Assembly: GCA_913061385.1 (NCBI GenBank)
Contig: CAJXTM010000278.1
Location: forward strand, 1 to 6,006
DNA: 6,006 nucleotides
DNA from: an uncultured Rhodopirellula sp.
GTDB taxonomy: Bacteria > Planctomycetota > Planctomycetia > Pirellulales > Pirellulaceae
Direction: 5' to 3'
Position 1 is the first letter of the stretch, and the number at the start of each line of letters is the position of its first letter. Positions 1 to 5,494 of the stretch are shown in pieces. A program made the position numbers and the translations under genes. The notes under the pieces are model-generated. The model searched no databases, was not told the DNA's origin, and worked only from the letters and a program-made list of their open reading frames with translations.

Positions 1-47
1 GAGATCAGCCTCGGTCTCGTGGGCTCGGAGATGTGTATAAGAGACAG
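1..47 (+). other. Illumina Nextera P7/i7 adapter left on the contig end (sequencing artefact)
   Basis: This is not genomic DNA. Bases 1-5 (GAGAT) match the last bases of the P7 flow-cell oligo. Bases 6-13 (CAGCCTCG) match an 8-base i7 index, which I recognise as Nextera N710. Bases 14-47 match the 34-base Nextera read-2 transposase adapter in full. Its last 19 bases (29-47, AGATGTGTATAAGAGACAG) are the engineered Tn5 mosaic end. Genomic sequence begins at base 48, where the transposase joined the adapter to the fragment. The open frame that starts at 33 begins inside the adapter and is therefore not a gene. Confidence 0.97.
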
Positions 48-435
48 CTGATGGATAGCGTCGACCATCCGGTTCAGTGGTGGATAAAATTTTATCCCAG
101 AATTCCACGAAACCACTTTCAAAACCCACCCCGCTTTTCTGAACGCTGGGAGGTGTGTCGCGGTCAAATAGGTCAATGTAGATTAGATGCCACCACTCGT
201 TTTGCTGAAGATAAAGCAAGGCTGCTGAACGGTCGTAGTGGACCAGGTGTTTTGCTGCGTGAGCGTGTATGTCGCAAAACCAATCGCAGTCGGGAGGATG
301 GCCGGTAAAGCCCTCCCCTAAAGTCGCCTGTACATGCCATTCACGATCACTCTCGGTTTTGGCAAAGCTGATCAGTTCACAGGTATCGCCGCTTTCAATT
401 CCCTTGTCACAGAGACAGCAATTGGGTGGCATCAT
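48..435 (-). CDS. Hypothetical Cys/His-rich protein, possible zinc-binding N-terminus; 3' end missing (cut by adapter)
   Basis: The minus strand reads without a stop from an ATG at 435 to the adapter junction at 48, giving 129 codons with no C-terminus. A good ribosome binding site, AAGGTGAG (448-441 on the minus strand), lies 5 bases before the ATG and supports this start; a second ATG follows directly. The protein begins MMPPNCCLCDKG. It carries a C-x2-C pair (C6, C9, with C7 adjacent), then C19, then C50, C54 and a C-x2-H pair (C54/H57) followed by H59, H63 and H66. The spacing of a CxxC pair and a CxxH pair about 45 residues apart suggests a structural zinc site, as in treble-clef or LIM-like folds, but I cannot name a family. 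The later part (residues 70-129) is rich in Trp, Tyr and Phe. There is no signal peptide, so it is probably cytoplasmic. It is divergent from the ceramidase-like gene. Confidence 0.72.
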
Positions 436-493
436 TTGCACTCACCTTGTTAGGAAGGTTGCGGTTCATTTGAGAAATGGCTTGTTAGTATGG

Positions 494-509
494 CAATCTT
501 AGTAGATTG
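494..509. repeat. Short perfect inverted repeat in the divergent promoter region
   Basis: CAATCT (494-499) and AGATTG (504-509) are exact reverse complements separated by TAGT. It sits 59 bases before the start codon of the minus-strand gene. A run of six A follows it on the plus strand, which does not give a U tract for a terminator in either direction. A dimeric repressor site is possible, but there is no direct evidence and short palindromes of this size also occur by chance. Confidence 0.35.
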
Positions 510-678
510 AAAAAACACCGATCGTAGGGTTTCTACACCCCCATTGTTTTTGCGGAAGTGGGGTGAAAGCGTCGGATATTGATCGACTTCAGACCGCGTT
601 CATCGATTGTATGGGGCTAAAATCGGTGACAATTCTTAATCCCCACATCGGATCAACTCTAGCCTGCTACTAGGGTGG

Positions 679-684
679 TACAAT
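679..684 (+). promoter_or_regulatory. Weak candidate -10 element for the ceramidase-like gene
   Basis: TACAAT matches the sigma-70 -10 consensus at five of six positions and lies about 70 bases before the start codon at 753. The bases 17 upstream do not resemble a -35 box, and there is no extended -10 TG at the usual place. It is offered only as the best match in the stretch. Confidence 0.18.
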
Positions 685-752
685 TCTGCGTTGCGAAGGC
701 GTTTTGTTCTTGATGTTGGATTGAGGATTGTCAGAACCACAGGGGACTCTGC

Positions 753-2153
753 ATGTTAAGCTTCCAGAATAAAATAATACGAGCGATCAGAACATGCGTG
801 ATCCTGTTCTTGATGGGAGTCTCTTTGGCTTCAGGGCAAGATCAATGGTTGGCGGGAGCAGGTCGCAGTTCAATCACGCCCACTGAGCCCTTGATGATGG
901 CGGGCTATGCGTCTCGTACGACTCCAGCAACAGAAAAAAATATTGACTTGTGGGCCAAAGTTTTATTCCTGAAGGATCGAGGGGGAAATCGTGGAGTCTT
1001 GATTTCGTTGGACCTTGTTGGCATCGGCCGCCCGCTGTCGCAGCGTGTTTGCCAGCGATTGAAAGAGTCCTTTGGGCTGGATCGTGGTCAGATCGCAATC
1101 TTTACAAGTCATACACATTCAGGTCCTGTTGTCGGTCTGAATCTTGCGCCGATGCACTTCATGCTTGCTGATGAGGCTCAGCAAAAACGGATTGCGGCGT
1201 ATGCGGATCGACTCGTTGATGAGATCGAATCTGCTGTCGATATGGCGATCAAGGGAAACAGGGCAAGTCGTGTTCAATGGGGCAGTGGCAAAGCTACGTT
1301 CGCCGTGAATCGGCGAGAAAACAAGCCTTACGATACGATTGAGAAAAAGAGGATAACCGGCCTTTTGGCTGGACCGGTTGACCATGATGTTCCTGTTCTT
1401 AGTGTGCGTGATTCGTCTGGTAAGCTGTTTGCCGTTGTGTTTGGCTATGCCTGTCACGCAACGACATTGGCCTCCAGTCAGTGGGATGGCGACTACCCAG
1501 GTTATGCTCAGGTAGAACTCGAGAAGTCTCATCCAGAGTGTATGGCGATGTTCTGGGCGGGGTGTGGTGCAGACCAGAACCCCTTGCCACGGCGTTCGCT
1601 TGAACTGGCGAAAAAGTATGGAGCCGAATTGGCACGCGCGGTGAACGACGTGTTGGCCTCTCCCATGTCGGTGGTTCAGCCTGAATTGCGTTCGCAATAT
1701 GTCGAGACTCAGCTTCAGCTTCAGCAAATTCCTGACGCAGAACAACTGAATCAAACAACTCGCTCGACGAATCGATATGAAGCGGCAAGAGCAAGAATTC
1801 TGCAAAAGCAGTTGCAAGAGGAGGGAAATGTGCCAGATAGTTACCCTTATCCGATTGCAGTCTGGAAGCTAGGTGATGAGATCAATTTTGTGCATCTTGG
1901 GGGAGAAGTTGTCGTTGATTACTCCCTTCGTTTGAAAGACGAACTCAACGGCAAGCAGACGTGGGTTGCTGGATATGCCAACGATGTCATGGCGTATATC
2001 CCGTCGCGGCGCGTGCTTGCTGAAGGTGGGTATGAAGGTGGAGGTTCAAATGTTTACTACGGCCTGCCCGGACTTTGGCATCCGGACTCGGAGGCGAAGA
2101 TAATCAATGCTGTTCACGAGCACGAACAGAGCATGAAGGTGGGAAAACCCTGA
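753..2153 (+). CDS. Secreted neutral/alkaline ceramidase-like hydrolase (ceramidase N-terminal domain)
   Basis: This is a 466-residue protein resembling the neutral/alkaline non-lysosomal ceramidase N-terminal domain, whose best-known members hydrolyse the amide bond of ceramide using one zinc ion. Residues 1 to about 28 form a signal peptide: a basic N-terminus, a hydrophobic core (residues 15-25) and a cut near A-S-G, so it is probably exported. The mature part opens with AGRSSITPTEPLMMAGYASR, typical of the family. Putative zinc ligands by family comparison are a histidine in SHTHSGP (119-125), H235 in ACHATTL, E385 in HLGGEVVVDY and Y427 in GGYEGG. The canonical GDVSPN motif that carries the catalytic serine is replaced by GADQNP (272-277), so ceramidase activity is uncertain. 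The protein also ends soon after the catalytic domain, without the C-terminal Ig-like domain of the roughly 650-residue enzymes. CAGGGGAC 5 bases upstream supports the ATG at 753. The next gene follows closely on the same strand. Confidence 0.88.
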   Translation: MLSFQNKIIRAIRTCVILFLMGVSLASGQDQWLAGAGRSSITPTEPLMMAGYASRTTPATEKNIDLWAKVLFLKDRGGNRGVLISLDLVGIGRPLSQRVCQRLKESFGLDRGQIAIFTSHTHSGPVVGLNLAPMHFMLADEAQQKRIAAYADRLVDEIESAVDMAIKGNRASRVQWGSGKATFAVNRRENKPYDTIEKKRITGLLAGPVDHDVPVLSVRDSSGKLFAVVFGYACHATTLASSQWDGDYPGYAQVELEKSHPECMAMFWAGCGADQNPLPRRSLELAKKYGAELARAVNDVLASPMSVVQPELRSQYVETQLQLQQIPDAEQLNQTTRSTNRYEAARARILQKQLQEEGNVPDSYPYPIAVWKLGDEINFVHLGGEVVVDYSLRLKDELNGKQTWVAGYANDVMAYIPSRRVLAEGGYEGGGSNVYYGLPGLWHPDSEAKIINAVHEHEQSMKVGKP

Positions 2154-2208
2154 AATGTTGTTGTGCGTTTGTGATCCTACACAATCTTGTTCTATGCAGA
2201 GTAACCCA

Positions 2209-3066
2209 ATGAATGTTCTGTTTGGTCGTTCCGCACTTCTCTTGCTGTGCCTGCTTGCGGTTTCATCTGTTTCTGCCGCAAAGCCACCATTAACACTGAG
2301 TTACAAAGCCCCGCATTGGTTGATCATTCACGGGGAACAGATCCCCGGTCGAGAAATTCGAATCAATTATCTCGAGGCCTACTGCCGGGCAGACTCAACC
2401 GATGCAGATTGGGTGAAACACACGGTGGTCAAACATCAGCCGCAGTTCATCTCGCTGAGTGATGATGAAACTGTGTTGAAGCTGCGAGACAAGGTGAGTG
2501 ATGGATTGATCGTTGAACATACGATCAAAGCTCGTAGTGATGAGGTTCAGTTTCTGATCAGGGCGCATAATCCTACAAGTCAGAGATCTGAAGCACATTG
2601 GGCCCAGCCATGCATACGTCTCGGTGACTTTACTGGTTTCGCAAACAAAGGTGGTGATCTTGATGACTATCTGCCCAAGTGCTTTGTGTTTCTTGGCGGA
2701 AGCTTAATGCGGATGACTGAAATCAAACCGTGGGCCATGAAAGCAAGATACACGCCAGGTCAGGTTTGGTGCCCCCAAGGTGTCCCAAGGAGGGATGTGA
2801 ACCCGCGACCCCTCAGTTCCCTTGTTCCAAGTAACGGCTTGATAGGGTGCTACAGCGGTGACGATACGATGATTTTCGCAGTCGCGTTTGAGCCGTATCA
2901 GGAGTTGTTTCAAGGAGTGGCACGCTGTCTGCATTCCGATTTTCGGCTCGGTGGCTTGCGTGCAGGTGAAAGCAAACAGATTCGTGGACGTGTATACCTG
3001 ATGGAAAATGATGTGCCGCGACTGTTGAAGCGTTACGAGTCAGATTTTCCGGAGCATCAAAAGTAA
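2209..3066 (+). CDS. Conserved-looking secreted protein of unknown function, downstream of the ceramidase-like gene
   Basis: I do not recognise a named domain. From the ATG at 2209 the product is 285 residues and starts with a clear signal peptide: MNVLFGR, a leucine-rich core (residues 9-17) and a V-S-A cleavage site after residue 23. An in-frame ATG at 2155, one base after the upstream stop, would add 18 residues (two Cys, no hydrophobic run) and could be used by translational coupling. I prefer 2209 because it gives a standard signal peptide, although neither start has a strong ribosome binding site. The mature protein has six cysteines (C59, C135, C158, C188, C214, C240), compatible with disulfides outside the cytoplasm. 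It seems rich in short beta strands; the NPTSQ...W.QPC.R stretch (121-137) loosely recalls sugar-mutarotase-like beta sandwiches, which is only an impression. The C-terminal stretch GRVYLMENDVPRLLKRYESD (260-279) looks conserved. It is probably in an operon with the ceramidase-like gene and convergent with the cytochrome gene. Confidence 0.8.
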   Translation: MNVLFGRSALLLLCLLAVSSVSAAKPPLTLSYKAPHWLIIHGEQIPGREIRINYLEAYCRADSTDADWVKHTVVKHQPQFISLSDDETVLKLRDKVSDGLIVEHTIKARSDEVQFLIRAHNPTSQRSEAHWAQPCIRLGDFTGFANKGGDLDDYLPKCFVFLGGSLMRMTEIKPWAMKARYTPGQVWCPQGVPRRDVNPRPLSSLVPSNGLIGCYSGDDTMIFAVAFEPYQELFQGVARCLHSDFRLGGLRAGESKQIRGRVYLMENDVPRLLKRYESDFPEHQK

Positions 3067-3112
3067 TGCGATTGAGCATCGGTCGCCGAACCAGATTGCG
3101 TGATGTACCACA

Positions 3113-5131
3113 CTATTCATTTAGGAACATCGGCTTGTCATCGCGTTGTGCCGCCAGGGCACGGAATTGCTGCATCAGCAGTTTGCCTTCGGGGCTAACA
3201 AGTACATGATCTCCGGTTGATGAGTTCGTGTCTTGTGCTTGATCCCAGCGTTTGATTGCATCGGCCTGTGTCGTCAGGCGGTCTGCAATCTCTGCAACGT
3301 AGTCATAGTCCAAGTCACCAAAACCTTCGATTGCTGTTAGGGACTTGCCCGCAATGTATCGGACAATATCGTAAGGGTCGGTTAGTAAATGGACCAGGTA
3401 TCTTGCCATCCAATCTGAGTGAGAAGCGTCGATAGCGGGTTGCCAGCCCATGTGCCAAGCCACAATCGCCCGGATTCCAGCATCTCCACGCAACGCCCAA
3501 TTTACCCCGGTAGCAAGAGTGGAATCGTATTTACTCAACTCAGGTGTTTCGATCCCATACCACGATTCCAATTTGTTAGCCGTCCATTGAAGTGTTTTAT
3601 CGAGGTGGCATAGGTTGCACGCGTTGGGGCGTCCGGCAGTCTCATCCTTGGCGACATTAGGTGAAAATAACTGGTGGCTGCGGTTTGCCTTCATTAAGCC
3701 ATAGCTAGTGTGAGGCATGTGGCAGTTGTAGCAACGCGATCCACTGCTAGTTGACTCATGGTGCGTGTGGGTTTTGCCGTAGTCATCTGCATTGTGACAT
3801 TGGGTACAGGCATGATCGCCATCCATGTCGATGGCGAGTTGGTCGTTTGCCCAATCCTCTGTTGCTTGTGCGTCGCCTGCTTCTTTGTGCATCGAATGGC
3901 ATGAAATGCAAGACATTGTTCCCTGCAGGTAGCAGGGTGATTCCGCCAGACCACTGAATTCTCGCCCCGTGACTCGTATCATTCCATCGTTCCAAAATAC
4001 GGAATCATAGAACGCATCTGGGTCCTGCCCTTGGCGTTCTAACAATGCTTCGCTGTCGGGGTTGCAGCGGTAAAGGTGCCGCGATTCGGATAGTTCTTTG
4101 CCTGGTCGGAAAGTATGGCCGTTGTTTCTAGTTGCCGGGTCAAGGTGCGTCGCCATTGAGTGGCAGTTACCGCATACTTGCGAGCTCAAACGGTGGTCAA
4201 GGTCGCGAGGATTGATAATGGGATCCAGTGGTTGTGTTGACTCCACGTTCGTAACCTCTGGTCCCACACCGTCACCAGAGTTGCCTGGACGCGTCCTGTG
4301 AAAAGCGATGTGTTCTTCGCCTGGGCCATGGCATGCTTCGCATGAAATTCCAAATTCGGATACCTGTGTATCGAATACGAAGTCTCGCGAAAGTAATTGC
4401 TTTGGGTTGGTGGTGTGGCACTGCAAGCATGTGTTGTTCCAACGCCCTACTTCGATGTCAGGCTTGTCAGTGGGTGGCTCAAGAAAGCAGCTTTTGCGTG
4501 GTACCCAGCGATCTTCTTCCTTCAGATATACCAATGGAAACTGACCAAGCATCCGGCCTTTGCCCATCGGGAACCAATACACTTGCATGTGGTGTGAACC
4601 CGTGCTCATCACGATGGGCAACTGCGTTCTTTCGTTTGGTGGAACGTTTTGTCCCTCCGGTTGAACCACGTTAGCGGGAAGTTCCACCCAACACAATTCA
4701 CCGTCTTCGGTCATTTTGTAGGTGCGTCCGTTGAAGGTGACAGTTTGGTTTTTGAAGTTGCCCATCACCGAATCGGTAGTGGCTACCTGTGTCATTGTGC
4801 GGTGGTAAGAATCGTGCCACGACTCATACTGTTCACCGTGACATTCCAGACACGCGGATGCTTTGGTGTAACCGTCGGCTGCTATTTCAATCGGTCGAAA
4901 GGGCTCGTACACTGCCGACGTTATGATGTCTTTCTCTGCCGGACGCTCATCAACGGCTAACGTTTCTGTCTTGAATGAGAGTTGCCAAGTCGCGAATGCG
5001 GTGAAGCAGAACGCAGGTACCAGGACGACAAGGCCAGGCTTGCCGATCCGCGGACTCTTGCGGTAAACCATTGCGGCCACTGAAAAAACAACAGCCCAGA
5101 TTATCGAAAAGATTGTCAGCTCATTTGTCAT
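3113..5131 (-). CDS. Membrane-anchored octahaem cytochrome c (cytochrome c554-like multihaem protein)
   Basis: This 672-residue protein has eight CxxCH haem c attachment motifs, at residues 94-98, 235-239, 264-268, 320-324, 408-412, 442-446, 467-471 and 505-509. There is no CxxCK motif of the kind seen at the active haem of NrfA nitrite reductases. Two hydrophobic segments (about 5-23 and 33-51) flank a basic loop (YRKSPRIGK), so both ends and all haems should lie on the periplasmic side. Many other histidines (for example H180/H181 in GSHHMQVYW, H474 in CHMPH, H486 in NRSHQ) could be distal haem ligands. Residues 550-600 look helical and HEAT-like (DPYDIVRYIAGKSLTA). The family resembles the cytochrome c554/c-prime type of multihaem proteins, so electron transfer is likely, but the donor, acceptor and any catalysis are unknown. 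GAAAGG (5142-5137) lies 5 bases before the ATG and supports the start. The upstream neighbour on the same strand is the sialate O-acetylesterase, 363 bases away, so co-transcription is doubtful. Confidence 0.9.
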   Translation of the reverse strand: MTNELTIFSIIWAVVFSVAAMVYRKSPRIGKPGLVVLVPAFCFTAFATWQLSFKTETLAVDERPAEKDIITSAVYEPFRPIEIAADGYTKASACLECHGEQYESWHDSYHRTMTQVATTDSVMGNFKNQTVTFNGRTYKMTEDGELCWVELPANVVQPEGQNVPPNERTQLPIVMSTGSHHMQVYWFPMGKGRMLGQFPLVYLKEEDRWVPRKSCFLEPPTDKPDIEVGRWNNTCLQCHTTNPKQLLSRDFVFDTQVSEFGISCEACHGPGEEHIAFHRTRPGNSGDGVGPEVTNVESTQPLDPIINPRDLDHRLSSQVCGNCHSMATHLDPATRNNGHTFRPGKELSESRHLYRCNPDSEALLERQGQDPDAFYDSVFWNDGMIRVTGREFSGLAESPCYLQGTMSCISCHSMHKEAGDAQATEDWANDQLAIDMDGDHACTQCHNADDYGKTHTHHESTSSGSRCYNCHMPHTSYGLMKANRSHQLFSPNVAKDETAGRPNACNLCHLDKTLQWTANKLESWYGIETPELSKYDSTLATGVNWALRGDAGIRAIVAWHMGWQPAIDASHSDWMARYLVHLLTDPYDIVRYIAGKSLTAIEGFGDLDYDYVAEIADRLTTQADAIKRWDQAQDTNSSTGDHVLVSPEGKLLMQQFRALAAQRDDKPMFLNE

Positions 5132-5343
5132 AACAGCCTTTCACTGCTATTTCGGCTTGCATGCCGCGGATATGCGGGATATCTAACCCCACGTGCAAGA
5201 CGATTTCTCTTGTGTCACGGTATCGGTTTCAAACGCGTTCAACACCGGCGTACTCGTGCGATACAACTGACCGTGGGAAAACGCTTGATTTTCGACCAGC
5301 GTCGATTGAGTTTCGACTGTTGCTGTTCCTTCACCAGCATAGA

Positions 5344-5362
5344 CGAAAACCTTCTGTTTTCG
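5344..5362. repeat. Perfect 7-bp inverted repeat (hairpin) in the esterase-cytochrome gap
   Basis: CGAAAAC (5344-5350) and GTTTTCG (5356-5362) are exact reverse complements around the loop CTTCT. No T run follows on either strand, so it does not look like a standard intrinsic terminator. It may be an RNA hairpin or protein site, or a chance structure. Confidence 0.4.
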
Positions 5363-5480
5363 CCAATCGCAATGTGGTTGAAACCGACGTTCAGACCCTA
5401 AGGCAACGGGTATCGCCGTTAAAACGAGACTTTTGCTGTCTGGCCGCCAGGTTCAATTGGTCTCGCGGTTGATGGTCGCA

Positions 5481-5493
5481 CCCGTTTCACGGG
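5481..5493 (-). terminator. Weak hairpin directly after the sialate O-acetylesterase stop codon
   Basis: On the minus strand, CCCGT-GAA-ACGGG forms a GC-rich 5-bp stem with a 3-base loop, starting 1 base past the TAG stop at 5497-5495. Position and shape fit a terminator or 3'-end stabiliser for the esterase transcript, but there is no following T run, so efficient intrinsic termination is unlikely. Confidence 0.25.
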
Positions 5494-5494
5494 G

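Larger units (their letters stand above)
436..752. other. Intergenic region between divergent genes
   Basis: These 317 bases separate the start of the minus-strand Cys/His protein from the start of the ceramidase-like gene, so they should hold promoters for both. I see no convincing protein-coding frame. They contain a perfect 6-bp stem palindrome at 494-509 (listed separately) and a longer-range inverted repeat, CACCCC at 536-541 with GGGGTG at 560-565. A weak -10-like hexamer, TACAAT, lies at 679-684 on the plus strand but has no recognisable -35 box 17 bases upstream. CAGGGGAC at 740-747 is a plausible ribosome binding site for the gene at 753. No tRNA or riboswitch was recognised. Confidence 0.6.
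5132..5494. other. Intergenic gap without a convincing gene; small hairpins and long open frames
   Basis: This stretch lies between the stop of the sialate O-acetylesterase and the start of the cytochrome gene, both on the minus strand. Hairpins seen: CCCGT/ACGGG at 5481-5493 with a 3-base loop, just after the esterase stop but with no T run; AACGG/CCGTT at 5404-5419; and CGAAAAC/GTTTTCG at 5344-5362 with a 5-base loop. A 103-codon plus-strand frame (5161-5472) and an overlapping minus-strand frame of about 86 codons without ATG (roughly 5450-5187, ending in TAG) are both open, but neither has a ribosome binding site or recognisable product. On the minus strand, TTGCAC followed by an AT-richer patch near 5183 is a poor promoter candidate for the cytochrome gene. 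Confidence 0.5.

Noticed and set aside
29..47. Tn5 mosaic end as evidence of a natural transposon
   Set aside because: It is followed outward by the Nextera adapter and index, so it comes from library construction.
33..308. Open frame of 91 codons on the plus strand
   Set aside because: Its start codon and first five residues come from the Nextera adapter, and it lies opposite a better-supported minus-strand gene.
269..502. Open frame of 77 codons on the plus strand
   Set aside because: It overlaps the start of the minus-strand Cys/His gene, has no ribosome binding site and shows no recognisable motif.
1119..1817. 232-codon minus-strand open frame inside the ceramidase-like gene
   Set aside because: It is antisense to a well-supported gene with conserved motifs, and its composition (many Arg, Cys, His, Ser) is that of a shadow frame.
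3067..3112. Bidirectional terminator between the convergent genes
   Set aside because: Only a 4-bp stem (TCGG/CCGA at 3079-3089) is present with no T run, too weak to call.
4333..4674. 113-codon plus-strand open frame inside the cytochrome gene
   Set aside because: It is antisense to haem-motif-bearing sequence and has no family features or ribosome binding site.
5121..5162. Thirteen-codon minus-strand upstream ORF overlapping the cytochrome start
   Set aside because: It has no ribosome binding site and nothing suggests translation; ORFs this short are expected by chance.
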